Position numbers and translations under genes: made by a program | The notes under the pieces: generated by a model | The model's database searches: none | What the model was told of the DNA's origin: nothing | What the model saw: only the letters and a program-made list of their open reading frames with translations | Shown: piece after piece, positions 8,196 to 16,805 of the stretch | Numbering within the stretch: position 1 is the stretch's first letter | Layout: every line of letters starts with the position of its first letter | NCBI GenBank assembly: GCA_027618835.1 | Contig: JAQCHZ010000021.1 | Coordinates: 1-42,962, forward strand | Length of the DNA: 42,962 nt | Source of the DNA: Chloroflexota bacterium | GTDB lineage: Bacteria; Chloroflexota; Dehalococcoidia; Lucifugimonadales; Lucifugimonadaceae | Direction of reading: 5' to 3'

Positions 8196-8484
8196 CCGCC
8201 GAGAGCATTTCGAGTAGTTCGCTTACCGTGCGGTGCTGCTCCAAGGGGTGGCGCAGTGGAATATCGGAAGTAACCGAGTAGCGATTCTCTCGGCCGATCT
8301 TTTCGATGCTGATAAACCCGGCGTCGTTCAATTCGCTGATGATCCTGAGAACCGCTCGTTCAGTCACGCCGACAAGATCGGAAATCTCACGGACTTTGAT
8401 GCCCGGAGTTTTCGAGATTGCCAACAAGACATGCGAATGGTTCGTTAGGAAGGTCCAGGTTGTTGTTGCGTCGGCCAAGGTCAC
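8173..8484 (-). CDS. Winged-helix transcriptional regulator (ArsR/MarR-like)
   Basis: A 103-residue DNA-binding protein starting at GTG 8484. Residues about 15-70 form a winged helix: HVLLAISKTPGIKVREISDLVGVTERAVLRIISELNDAGFISIEKIGRENRYSV, with a recognition helix (ERAVLRIISELNDAG) and a wing (GRENRYSV). The short C-terminus probably mediates dimerisation. The gene overlaps the next one by 23 bases. A palindrome over its own -10 (8514-8537) suggests autoregulation. No metal-binding cysteines are seen, so a metal sensor is not supported. Confidence 0.8.
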   Translation of the reverse strand: MTLADATTTWTFLTNHSHVLLAISKTPGIKVREISDLVGVTERAVLRIISELNDAGFISIEKIGRENRYSVTSDIPLRHPLEQHRTVSELLEMLSADGPNDNY

Positions 8485-8513
8485 TACTCACGTTGCAGAA
8501 ACAGTGAAGTTCG

Positions 8514-8537
8514 ATACATGAATTATAATACATGTAT
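8514..8537 (-). promoter_or_regulatory. Palindromic operator over the -10 of the winged-helix gene
   Basis: Perfect inverted repeat ATACATG (8514-8520) and CATGTAT (8531-8537) with a 10-base AT-only spacer. On the minus strand the spacer contains TATAAT (8527 to 8522), a consensus -10 about 40 bases before the GTG start at 8484. A weak -35 only is visible. This is a good candidate for the autoregulatory site. Confidence 0.55.
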
Positions 8538-8625
8538 TTGTTCGCATGTGTTAACAAACTATTAAGTGATTGTTTCAGTTCAATGAATTCCAATTGTTGT
8601 GAGCCGAGCAATGAACCTAGTTGGG

Positions 8626-8970
8626 TTATTCAGACCATTCTGAATCGAAAACGGCTGGTATTCGACGCCACAATTCGCCGTCGTTCGCCTCTGGAACCTT
8701 TTGTAGCAGCGTCGACATGATGTCTTGCCATTCCTGATTTCGTGGAGTCGGTTTGAATCCGTTGAAATCGTTTTCGAAGTCGAAATCATCGGGCGCCGTT
8801 ATGTACATGAATAGGTGATTTCCAGTACGGAAAATTTCCATCCGTTCTATGCCAATCGCCTTTTGTTTTTCTCGTACTTCCGGCCACGCTTTGCGGTGGT
8901 ATTCCTCGTACTTTGCGATGACTTCTAGATCATCTACCAGATCGGCAACTTGAGCGATTGATTTGGACAT
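8626..8970 (-). CDS. rhaM: L-rhamnose mutarotase (RhaM-like)
   Basis: A small dimeric alpha/beta-barrel enzyme of about 114 residues that interconverts alpha and beta anomers of L-rhamnose or a related 6-deoxy sugar. Diagnostic parts are DDLEVIAKYEEYHRKAWPEV at the N-terminus (active-site His in YHR), IGIERMEIFRTGNHLFMYI and the C-terminal WQDIMSTL...W. I prefer ATG 8970 because it lies 19 bases past the end of the sulfatase gene and directly before the domain; a longer start at 9045 would overlap the sulfatase. Co-transcription with the sulfatase suggests work on sulfated deoxy-sugars. Confidence 0.85.
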   Translation of the reverse strand: MSKSIAQVADLVDDLEVIAKYEEYHRKAWPEVREKQKAIGIERMEIFRTGNHLFMYITAPDDFDFENDFNGFKPTPRNQEWQDIMSTLLQKVPEANDGELWRRIPAVFDSEWSE

Positions 8971-8989
8971 GAAACTCGCCTGTAACCCT

Positions 8990-10387
8990 CTACCCGCGTT
9001 CGGCTTTGTCGTATTCAGCGTAGATGTAGGGGTGCTCTGGATCATAGTGAGTGAGGGTGTCGGGGTTGGAGACTCGACCAGCAGGCCGGACGTCGTTTCC
9101 TTCGATTCCGTTCACTTTGTCACCAAGGTCGATGCGGCACTCTTCAATGAGCCCTGTAAGGCGAGCAACGATATCAGGGTGGCTATTGAACACGTTTACC
9201 GTTTCACCCTTGTCGGATTCGAGATCGTATAGCTCGTTGATCTCTTCATCGCCCTTGTGAACGTGTAACTTCCACTTGCCGTCTCTCACTGCCTCAAGAG
9301 TATTTCCCTCGTAGTAGAAGAACTCGCTACGAGGCGATTCAGTTGGATTCGTTTCGAACATTAGCGGTGACACGTCGACCCCGTCAGTAGTTCGATCTTG
9401 CGGAACTTGAGCGCCGGTTAGTCCGGCGATAGTCGGGAAGAAATCGATAGATGACATAAGTCCGTTTCGGACTTCTCCTGCTGGAATCTTGCCGGGCCAT
9501 CGCATGATGCACGGTACGCGTTGACCGCCTTCCCAAGTAGTACCTTTCTTGCCGCGAAGTTCGCCATTGCTGCCACCCTGATCGTCCAGACGAGAGCCGT
9601 TGTCGCTTGTGAAGATAACGAGAGTGTTGTCGTCTAGACCACGTCGTTTGAGTTCATCAAACAGCACCCGAGCGACCCAGTCGACTCCGGCAACACATGC
9701 GCCATAGTCGCCATTTTCGGATTCATTCACGAGGTTTTCCGGTGCGTATAGCGGAAGGTGAACGTACATGTGGGCGAAATAGAGGAAGAAAGGATTTTCC
9801 GAATTTCCACGAATGAATCGAACTGCTTCTTCTGCGTAGCGCTCGGTTAAGGCGCGGAGATCAGGCTGTTCCTGAATGACTTCTTCGTCTCGAATGAGTG
9901 GCAAAGGTGGTCGTTTACGAAGCTGCTCTTTTCGATCGTGATCATCGATGGTCGGATCCTCAACCTGACGACCCATGTCGTTGCTGTAGGGCAGACCAAA
10001 ATAGCTATCGAAACCGTGGTTGGTGGGTAGGAACTCTTCCTGATCGCCGCAGTGCCACTTTCCAATGATTTTGGTCGAGTAGCCAGCGTCTTTGAGTGCG
10101 CCTGCGATCGTCGTTTCGTCGGGGTTTAGTCCAATTCCGTCACCCGGGAATAGCACTCGGAAGCCGTCGAATTCGCCAAAACCAATCCGCTGCGGGTAGC
10201 AACCTGTGAGCAACGCTCCTCGGGAAGGCGAGCAAACACCTGAGGCAACGTAGAAATCGGTGAACATCACGCCCTCGGCTGCCATCTTGTCGAGTGCAGG
10301 AGTCTTGTTGATTGTCGACCCGTACACTCCCAGGTCGCCATATCCCAGATCATCGCAGTTTATAAGTACGATATTTGGCTTTGACAT
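8990..10387 (-). CDS. Arylsulfatase A-type sulfatase, cytosolic
   Basis: A 465-residue type I sulfatase. Residues C52-S-P-S-R56 form the CxPxR signature in which Cys is oxidised to formylglycine. D12-D13 (NCDD) and the later TSDNG are calcium ligands, and GKWHCG provides the Lys/His of the active site. Only the usual N-terminal strand (MSKPNIVLINCDDLG) precedes the domain; no signal peptide is seen, so it should act in the cytoplasm. The C-terminal ELYDLESDKGETVNV region is typical. It is followed on the same strand by rhamnose mutarotase, which hints at desulfation of a rhamnose-like sugar ester. Substrate not proven. Maturation needs a sulfatase-modifying enzyme, not seen in this window. 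Confidence 0.93.
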   Translation of the reverse strand: MSKPNIVLINCDDLGYGDLGVYGSTINKTPALDKMAAEGVMFTDFYVASGVCSPSRGALLTGCYPQRIGFGEFDGFRVLFPGDGIGLNPDETTIAGALKDAGYSTKIIGKWHCGDQEEFLPTNHGFDSYFGLPYSNDMGRQVEDPTIDDHDRKEQLRKRPPLPLIRDEEVIQEQPDLRALTERYAEEAVRFIRGNSENPFFLYFAHMYVHLPLYAPENLVNESENGDYGACVAGVDWVARVLFDELKRRGLDDNTLVIFTSDNGSRLDDQGGSNGELRGKKGTTWEGGQRVPCIMRWPGKIPAGEVRNGLMSSIDFFPTIAGLTGAQVPQDRTTDGVDVSPLMFETNPTESPRSEFFYYEGNTLEAVRDGKWKLHVHKGDEEINELYDLESDKGETVNVFNSHPDIVARLTGLIEECRIDLGDKVNGIEGNDVRPAGRVSNPDTLTHYDPEHPYIYAEYDKAERG

Positions 10388-10586
10388 CGACGTTTCCGTT
10401 CTAGTTCGTTATTGGTATTGTTGCCCCGAAATTACCGGTCAGTTTGCACGTATTTTTGTTGTTTCACTAGCGACACCTAACTCAATTTCAACGTAACCCG
10501 CTGAAGTGAAGTTGAATCTGAGATATGGTCTGTCGCAACCGATAATTCGAGAAACGCCTTGCAACTGAACTTCTGGAGCCTATTTA

Positions 10587-10925
10587 ATGCTGTTCTTCCT
10601 TCTAGCTAACCTGACCGATGAAGGACTTCAGGCGTGCGTAGAAAATCCCGATGCATTTGCTGAGGCGTGCGACAGCATTCATGTTCCTGGTGCTCGATTG
10701 CTCTCTCGATACGCGACTTTGGGTCAGTACGACTTCGTGGTGCTGGTAGAGGCAGATTCAGCACAGACGATGTCACGACTTTCGGTTGTACTTGGGGCGA
10801 ATGCTCACGTTCACATTGAGTCGATGCAGGCGATCACAGCCCACCTGATGTCGGAGCGTGAAGAGCAGATCATCATGTCTGAAACGCCCAGTGAAAATCC
10901 CGAACCAGCGGGAGCTGCCAGCTGA
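10587..10925 (+). CDS. GYD domain-containing protein
   Basis: A 112-residue protein with the short ferredoxin-like GYD domain: FLLANLTDEGLQACVENPDAF at the start, then GARLLSRYATLGQYDFVVLVEADS with the name-giving G-Q-Y-D motif, and a helix-strand end with MSRLSVVLGANAHVHIESMQAI. The last 25 residues (SETPSENPEPAGAAS) are a flexible acidic tail. GYD proteins are widespread and of unknown function. Divergent from the sulfatase, with a 199-base gap in which I see nothing else convincing. Confidence 0.8.
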   Translation: MLFFLLANLTDEGLQACVENPDAFAEACDSIHVPGARLLSRYATLGQYDFVVLVEADSAQTMSRLSVVLGANAHVHIESMQAITAHLMSEREEQIIMSETPSENPEPAGAAS

Positions 10926-11144
10926 GATTGTTTCGATATTGATTAATTCAGCGGTGCCGTCGTGAACACTACCTGGAACGGCTGACAGTAGATCATCACT
11001 GCGTCGTAGATCGTGGCGTCGGCGTCAGCGGGCACTGTGATTGCCGATATTGCCCTTTCGATTCAGTCGTCTTACAACAATCTACGACATTGTTCGATGG
11101 TTGGACGTTGCAATACGGAATCTGCCGATTCGGATTCTGGCAGG

Positions 11145-12074
11145 ATGCACTGTGGTTTGAAGATGTTCTCATTACGGAATCACGCGAAATATTTGATCAT
11201 GCTAGCGTCAGCACTAACGATGCTTCTGGTCGTTGCTTGCACCGCAAGCAACGACGGTTATCGAGATGATCCTCGCGTCGGAGGCCAGTCGAATGATCTG
11301 AATCCGGTGGACGAATCCCAAAACGATTTCGCCGCTGATCCGCCGGTAGAAGATTCCTCTCAACCGGCAGCCAGTGGCGATTAAGCGGATATTCCGGAGT
11401 TTGATGGCCAATTGCCGGGACGAGATCACGGCGACAAAACTCATGGAATCTGGCCACAGGTATGGTCACAGCATGCTCCGAACATCCAGAGTTGGGAATA
11501 CAAGGTCAATTGCGGCGAGGCGTCATCACACACAGATCATTGCTTCCTGTCGGATATGACTTCCGTTGCGGTCACAACTCCGTCCGGTGGTGTCATTGAG
11601 CTTGAAAAGGACTTCAACACGAACGAATTCTCTGGGGAGATAACTCGCCGCTGGGTTTTATACGGTCCTGCAGACGGTGATTTACCCGCAAAAGGCGACT
11701 ACGTGTTCAGCTACTCACAGGGCGCAGAACTCGTTTACGAGCAGGTAATACCATACGATTCAGGCGTAGTTTCTTATCCGACCGAAGTTGAATGGAAGCG
11801 TGACGGTCGTGACATCGTCGTGAAATGGTATCCGCCTGCCGAAGCTTCCAAATACATGCACTACCAGGCTATGATCTTCCAACTGGAAGACACCCCTGAA
11901 GTGTTCATATCAAACGTGTTCAACTGGGATGTCGATACAGCGGTGCTGCGAGACGTGCCATTAATCGTCGGTGGAAGATATTCGCTGAACGTGGGGATCT
12001 ATTTCGAAGATGGCTACGCCTACAGCGAATACGTCATATTCGATTGGCCCGAACCCGGAGACACCGGATACTAG
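11145..12074 (+). pseudogene. Secreted lipoprotein with in-frame ochre stop at codon 80
   Basis: From ATG 11145 (or ATG 11163) the frame has a basic start (FSLRNHAKY), a hydrophobic segment and the lipobox VVAC (about residues 34-37), so the product is a lipid-anchored protein. A Pro/Asp/Ser-rich linker follows. TAA at 11382-11384 interrupts the linker, but the frame stays open for 230 more codons. The second half runs DGQLPGRDHGDKTHGIWPQVWSQHAPNIQSW and then beta-rich sequence with VVKWYPPAEASKYMHYQAMIF, like a fibronectin-type beta sandwich. No Met near 11385 fits a new gene (TTG 11412 only). Function unknown. Either a short lipoprotein plus a decayed tail or a single base error. Confidence 0.6.
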
Positions 12075-12143
12075 GTGACACGTACACGTTCGTTTAATCG
12101 CCGATTAACGCCATTCGATCCATTCAATTCGTATACTCAATAT

Positions 12144-13133
12144 ATGTTTATTGGCAATGTTGAAGTAAAAGGGCTGGCGAGACTGGCCCCGATGGCTGGA
12201 ATTTCTAACGCTGCGTACCGCACGGTCGCTCGCGAGTGCGGAAGCGCGCTTACGACCAGCGAAGAGATCGACGCAACTGGTCTGACTCGGAAGAACACGA
12301 AGACCCGATACGACATTGCAAAGTACCTTCCCGAAGAGAAACCGATCGCTCTTCAGATCCTAGGATCAAACGCCGAAACGCTAGTTCCGGGTGCGCAGTG
12401 GTTGCAGGATCAAGGCGCTGACATCATCGACCTCAACATGGGTTGCCCTGTTCAGAAGATCACAAAAACTGGTCGCGGTTCAGCGATGATGAAAGATGTC
12501 GAGAAGACCGCCAAAATCCTCGAGGCGATGCGTGCTGTACTGACGATTCCATTCACGATCAAGATTCGTAGCGGATGGGACGAAATGCATCTCAATGCAG
12601 TTGAAGTCGCTAAGATGGCGGAAGACGTCGGCGTGGATGCGATTACAGTTCACCCTCGAACTCGTTCTCAGCAATTCTCAGGTCTATCGAAGTGGGACAT
12701 GATTTCGCAGGTCGTTGATGCTGTGAACATACCTGTCACCGGAAACGGTGACGTGAAGTCGATGTCGGATGCAAGACGTATGGCAGCTGAAACCGGCGTT
12801 GAGTCGGTGATGATCGGTCGAGGAGCCATGGGCAAGCCATGGGTATTCGACGAGTCGTTTGAAAATCTTTCGCCAGCTGGTAAATATGAGTACCAGTCGC
12901 GGGTCATTGATCGTCACATGCCGCTGATTATGGATCACTTCCCTGAAAAAGTCGGGCTGATTCAGATGCAGCGACACTTGTCTTGGTACGCAGGTGGCCG
13001 AGATCGGGTACGCACATTCAGAGTCGAACTTTTTGGTGCAGAGAGCTACCAAGAGACTCGAGACGTATTCGACCGATACTGGGCGTCGGTCGACCCCTCG
13101 GTTTCCGAACAGCCAAACGTGGTGATTGTTTAG
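12144..13133 (+). CDS. dusB: tRNA-dihydrouridine synthase (DusB-type)
   Basis: An FMN-dependent enzyme of about 329 residues that reduces uridine to dihydrouridine in the tRNA D-loop. Signatures: LARLAPMAGISNAAYRTVARECGSALTTSEEI at the N-terminus, QILGSNAE, DLNMGCPVQKITKTGRGSAMM with the catalytic Cys, IKIRSGWD, ITVHPRTRSQQFSG, PVTGNGDV and MIGRGAMGKPWVF. ATG 12144 is preferred because the FMN barrel begins right after it; the GTG at 12075 would add 23 residues with no domain character. The gene begins about 70 bases after the lipoprotein stop, with TATACT (12132-12137) as a possible -10. Confidence 0.93.
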   Translation: MFIGNVEVKGLARLAPMAGISNAAYRTVARECGSALTTSEEIDATGLTRKNTKTRYDIAKYLPEEKPIALQILGSNAETLVPGAQWLQDQGADIIDLNMGCPVQKITKTGRGSAMMKDVEKTAKILEAMRAVLTIPFTIKIRSGWDEMHLNAVEVAKMAEDVGVDAITVHPRTRSQQFSGLSKWDMISQVVDAVNIPVTGNGDVKSMSDARRMAAETGVESVMIGRGAMGKPWVFDESFENLSPAGKYEYQSRVIDRHMPLIMDHFPEKVGLIQMQRHLSWYAGGRDRVRTFRVELFGAESYQETRDVFDRYWASVDPSVSEQPNVVIV

Positions 13134-13170
13134 CTAGCGGCGCTTTTTGGATAGCGATTCTTTCGAGTCG

Positions 13171-13257
13171 CTAGAAATTCCAAACGACTTGGATCATCAA
13201 AAGTAGAAGGATGATTAGTGTCGTTGCTGCGGCCGGTACAGCGATTAGTCTGCTCAT
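13171..13257 (-). CDS. Possible 28-residue single-pass membrane peptide
   Basis: A short frame MSRLIAVPAAATTLIILLLLMIQVVWNF with a basic start and one clear hydrophobic helix, ending in TAG. It lies in the gap between the dus and ogt genes on the opposite strand. No convincing Shine-Dalgarno is seen, and chance is a real alternative. Listed because the composition is strikingly membrane-like. Confidence 0.25.
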   Translation of the reverse strand: MSRLIAVPAAATTLIILLLLMIQVVWNF

Positions 13258-13427
13258 ATATTCAGCGTCGGAATTTTCCTGTTTCAGGGTGAATTGTTCC
13301 TCTACGTGTTAACTCCACACCTGCCAGTGCGTGGTTACGCGTGTGTGTAATTAGCGTTTGGAGATTTCAGGTCATCCCAGCTAATGTGGACGAACTAATT
13401 GGTAGCTTGAGAAAGAGAACACGCGAT

Positions 13428-13937
13428 ATGACCGATGATCGACACTACTCCACCACTGTGGACAGCCAGTTCGGCAAACTGACGTTGATTGCGACCGATG
13501 TTGGTCTGCGGGCGTTGATTTGGCCAGATGACTCGACATCTCGGGTGCCTCTGCCTTCTGAGTTGGTTGCTGATGTCGATCATTCGGTGCTTTCAGCCGC
13601 ATATCTTCAGGTCGAAGAGTATTTAGCTGGTGGCCGCACCGAGTTCGATCTCACGTTCGATTTGAGAGGGACTGCGTTCCAGCAGGAAGTGTGGCTCGGA
13701 CTAGCATCGATTCAGCTTGGCGAAACCTCGACCTACGGCGAGCTGGCAATGCGAATCGGTCGACCGAAAGCGGTTCGTGCGGTTGGAGCAGCAATTGGTA
13801 GGAATCCGATATCGATTATATTGCCGTGCCATCGCGTTATTGGTGCTTCGGGTGATCTAACGGGATTCGCTGGCGGAATCGAAACCAAGCGGAGCATGCT
13901 GGCATTTGAGCGGGCGGCGATCGGGTCGCTAGCTTGA
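13428..13937 (+). CDS. ogt: Methylated-DNA--[protein]-cysteine S-methyltransferase
   Basis: A 169-residue suicide DNA-repair protein that transfers the methyl group from O6-methylguanine to its own Cys. The active-site motif ILPCHRVIG (about residues 134-142), the helix-turn-helix part YGELAMRIGRPKAVRAVGAAIGRNP and the C-terminal GFAGGIETKRSML are all present. ATG 13428 is preferred; the upstream GTG/ATG options add a non-homologous N-terminus. Unlinked to its neighbours by function. Confidence 0.92.
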   Translation: MTDDRHYSTTVDSQFGKLTLIATDVGLRALIWPDDSTSRVPLPSELVADVDHSVLSAAYLQVEEYLAGGRTEFDLTFDLRGTAFQQEVWLGLASIQLGETSTYGELAMRIGRPKAVRAVGAAIGRNPISIILPCHRVIGASGDLTGFAGGIETKRSMLAFERAAIGSLA

Positions 13938-14035
13938 ACTGTCGTTGAGTGCCGGGAACGACCCTTCGACGGGGCTCATGATCATGTTGCGAGTGGCTGG
14001 CTGAGTGGCTGTGAAGATTCTTAGTCCACGGTTCA

Positions 14036-14083
14036 CGATTTCACCCTCACCCCAGCCATCTCCCACTTGGAGAGAGAGTTTGG
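14036..14083. repeat. Dispersed palindromic repeat, copy A
   Basis: The sequence begins CGATTTCACCCTCACCCC and continues with a degenerate CTCCC...GAGAG palindrome. It matches copy B (17319-17364) in its first 18 bases, then diverges slightly. It lies between the convergent ogt and sulfatase genes. Similar CCCTCACCCC...CTCTCCC repeats are widespread in bacterial genomes. Confidence 0.6.
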
Positions 14084-14093
14084 ACAGGAGCAG

Positions 14094-15566
14094 CTATACA
14101 GTCGGTAGCGCCATGTCGTCACGAGTTTCGTCTTGCCAAATCCTTATTCGAGCCGCCATTTGGCGGATTCGGTCTTTGTGCTCCGTCTTGTTGAATAAGT
14201 TATTGAGTTCAGCAGGATCTGAATTCAGGTCGTATAGCTCGCATTGATCACCGGGCGACAAGTTCAGGTTCCAGCGATCTCCGGTAACTACACCACGCCA
14301 CGGAATCGAAACCATTCGGTTGATATCAGGAGATCCGAGATTGCGATCGCCCATTCCGTTCCACTGGATGAATACGTCGTTGTCTGAAAGGTCTTCTTCA
14401 CCACGAAGCACTGAACGTAGCGATTTTCCTTCGATGTGATCAGGAATTTCGCTACCTGAAAGATCTAGAAGCGTAGGTACAAGGTCGACTTGTCCAACGG
14501 AACCTGCGATACGTGTTTGTTGGTCATTACTCAGCCAAGGGACGTACATAAGGAACGGTACGTTCGACGCCTCTTCGTGCAAAGATCGTTTTTCGAGCAT
14601 GCCGTGATCGCCAGCCATCTCGCCATGCTCGCTCGTGAATACGATGATCGTATTGTCGGCCTGTCCGCTTTCTTCGAGCGACTCGAATATTTTTCCGAGT
14701 TGCGTATCGACCAGCGTCACGTTGGCGAAATACTGAGCGCGCAGCTTGCGGAAGCCTTCTTCGTTAGTCGTGTCATGAACGTCACCACCGGCTTAGCCCA
14801 CCGGATTGTTTCCTCCGCCCATGTAGTAGTCAGATCTCAATCGATTTACGAGTGATCCTGAATCCGGGCGAACGCGAAATCCGGGACCAACGTCAATTTC
14901 GTTGGGGTCGTAAAGATCGTTCAACGGTCCGGTATACGGTGGGTGCGGCTCGAAAAAGTTCACGTATAGTATCCAAGGCTGATCGGTGTGATCGCCTTCA
15001 GGGAACTCCCTGATGAACTCAGATGCCTTGTGTCCTAAGAATCCGGTCTGGGTCTGCTCTTCGGTGAGCTCAGCGACTCCCACCCAGCCTTCGTAAGACA
15101 TCGACATAGATGGAGGTTCAACTCCGTGGTCACGCAGCCACTGGTTGTAAGGAGCTTCCTGATATCGATATTCCTTGCGAGTGATGCGCACTCGTTGGAA
15201 ATCTTCTACGGCTTCCCAAGTATCGAAACCGTGCTGAGCCGTCATGTCATCGCCCAAGTGCCACTTGCCCATGTGGGCGTTGTAGTACTCGTCGTCGATC
15301 ATGTTGCCAATCGTCGGAATATCTCGTGACAACGGAATATTGTTTCGTTGCAGCCCAGTTGCGTACGGGTACAGGCCAGTCATGATCGATGCTCGGGCAG
15401 GAGTGCAGACCGGCTGCGTGACGTATGCGTTTTCGAATACGAAGCTCTTATCGGCAAGCTTGCCGAGGTTTGGGGTTTTGATCCATTCATTGCCGTAAGC
15501 TCGCATCGAATCTCGACGCTGCTGGTCGGTGAGAATGAAAAGAATGTTGGGCTTGCGATCTTGCAT
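14094..15566 (-). pseudogene. Sulfatase interrupted by in-frame ochre stop at codon 258
   Basis: The frame encodes a 490-residue type I sulfatase: NILFILTDQQRRDSM with D14 as metal ligand, C54-T-P-A-R58 formylglycine signature, MGKWHLGDD, then after the lesion FTSEHGEMAGDHGMLEKRSLHEEA and a C-terminal QCELYDLNSDPAELNNL. TAA at 14795-14793 splits it between PVG and AGGDVHDTTNEEGF. Both sides are in the same frame and form one continuous domain, so the two halves were one gene. The C-terminal half alone lacks the nucleophile. No signal peptide. Recent decay or a single base error are both possible. It is more like choline/iduronate-type sulfatases than the sulfatase at 8990. Confidence 0.8.
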
Positions 15567-15652
15567 CGTTGATTTGTGCCTGTGACTGCGTTTGCGAATT
15601 GGTCATACTGGGCGTTCTTAGAGCGTCGATTTAGACTGCGGAGGGGATGATC

Positions 15653-16204
15653 GTGGGCGATCCCGCGTTGCTCCGAACGGAATCTCGACTCCTATTCCCT
15701 GATCCGTTCCGATTGCCACCGATGATGATGGATGACTATCTCACGGCCATTTCACAGCGATTGCGCTACGAGACGTCGCAAGTGGGCTGGTGGGGCTGGA
15801 TGTTCTTAGAAAAAGAATCTCGAAAAGTGTTGGGTACGGTAGGCGTTAGTGGTCCACCAGGTGACACTGGCGCTGTTGGAATTGCTTTCTCGATCTACGA
15901 GTATCAAGAGAACAAGGGCTACACCAAAGAGGCGACCAAGGCTGTGGTCGATTGGATATTGGCCCAAGTGGGTGTGAAGTCACTTCGTATGACGATCCAC
16001 CCAAAGAACTTCGCTGCCGTTCGAGTAGCTCAACACTCTAAGTTCGAGCTAAAAGGAACCGTTCAGGACGAAGTGGTGGGCGAAGTTCACCTTTACGAAG
16101 CTAAGAAACGTGTGATTCTTCCCCCCGCCTTCGACGCTGGTTTAGGCGTTTTGATTGGTGCTCTCGGATACTCGTACGCTTTGGCCCGACTACTTCGTGA
16201 TTGA
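15653..16204 (+). CDS. GNAT family N-acetyltransferase
   Basis: A 183-residue RimJ/RimL-like acetyltransferase. It shows the N-terminal LRTESRLLFP, a central WMFLEKESRKVLGTVGVSGPPGDTGAVGIAFSIYEYQENKGYTKEATKAVVDWIL (the acetyl-CoA pyrophosphate loop is the degenerate QENKGYTKEA), and SLRMTIHPKNFAAVRVAQHSKFELKG. I prefer GTG 15653, seven bases after GGAGGG (15640-15645), over the ATG at 15647 that touches the ribosome binding site. The C-terminal 20 residues (AGLGVLIGALGYSYALARLL) are hydrophobic. Substrate unknown. Confidence 0.8.
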   Translation: MGDPALLRTESRLLFPDPFRLPPMMMDDYLTAISQRLRYETSQVGWWGWMFLEKESRKVLGTVGVSGPPGDTGAVGIAFSIYEYQENKGYTKEATKAVVDWILAQVGVKSLRMTIHPKNFAAVRVAQHSKFELKGTVQDEVVGEVHLYEAKKRVILPPAFDAGLGVLIGALGYSYALARLLRD

Positions 16205-16300
16205 CGGATTCCATTCGTGACCTAGAGTCGCTTTGGCAATAGAATTGCTAGATCATCTTTTTATTCCTTTGGATATTGCCAACCAGTCGGAGATTCTCGC

Positions 16301-16717
16301 GTGCCGGATAATTCGGAATCTAATTCACCAGACATTAGTTCAGAAGTGAAGTTCGAAACTGCTACGAAGAAAAAACGTGAGACTCGACCGTGGGGTTCGT
16401 ACGAGATTCTGACTAGCGGTCCCGGTTTTCAGACGAAGCGACTGACGGTGACGTCCGAAAAGCGACTTTCGCTTCAGTGGCATCGACACCGTGACGAAAC
16501 TTGGGTTGTCGCACGTGGAACGGCTCGGGTGACTGTTGGCGAAGAGCAGCACACGCTGGGTCGTGGCGAATCGATTTTCGTCGCTCGCAATGTGCACCAC
16601 CGAATCGAGAACATCTCTTCGGTCGAGCCGCTAGAGATCATCGAGATCCAGACCGGCGACTATCTTGGCGAAGACGACATCGTCCGAGTAGAAGACGACT
16701 TCGGTCGGGCTGAGTAG
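16301..16717 (+). CDS. Mannose-6-phosphate isomerase, type II cupin (stand-alone)
   Basis: A 138-residue single cupin domain, starting at GTG with GGAG upstream. It equals the C-terminal isomerase domain of bifunctional mannose-1-phosphate guanylyltransferase/PMI: RPWGSYEIL, LSLQWHRHRDETWVVARGTARVTVG (metal His/Glu set) and IEIQTGDYLGEDDIVRVEDDFGR. The nucleotidyltransferase half is absent. It should interconvert mannose-6-phosphate and fructose-6-phosphate or act on a related sugar phosphate. About 35 residues of charged N-terminal extension precede the domain. Confidence 0.85.
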   Translation: MPDNSESNSPDISSEVKFETATKKKRETRPWGSYEILTSGPGFQTKRLTVTSEKRLSLQWHRHRDETWVVARGTARVTVGEEQHTLGRGESIFVARNVHHRIENISSVEPLEIIEIQTGDYLGEDDIVRVEDDFGRAE

Positions 16718-16805
16718 GGCACTCCTAGCATCCTTCCGGAAAAGTCTTGCATCTGATAGCGTCGACGTGGATCAAATCTACTTATCTACTTGTGGGAGAA
16801 ACCGA

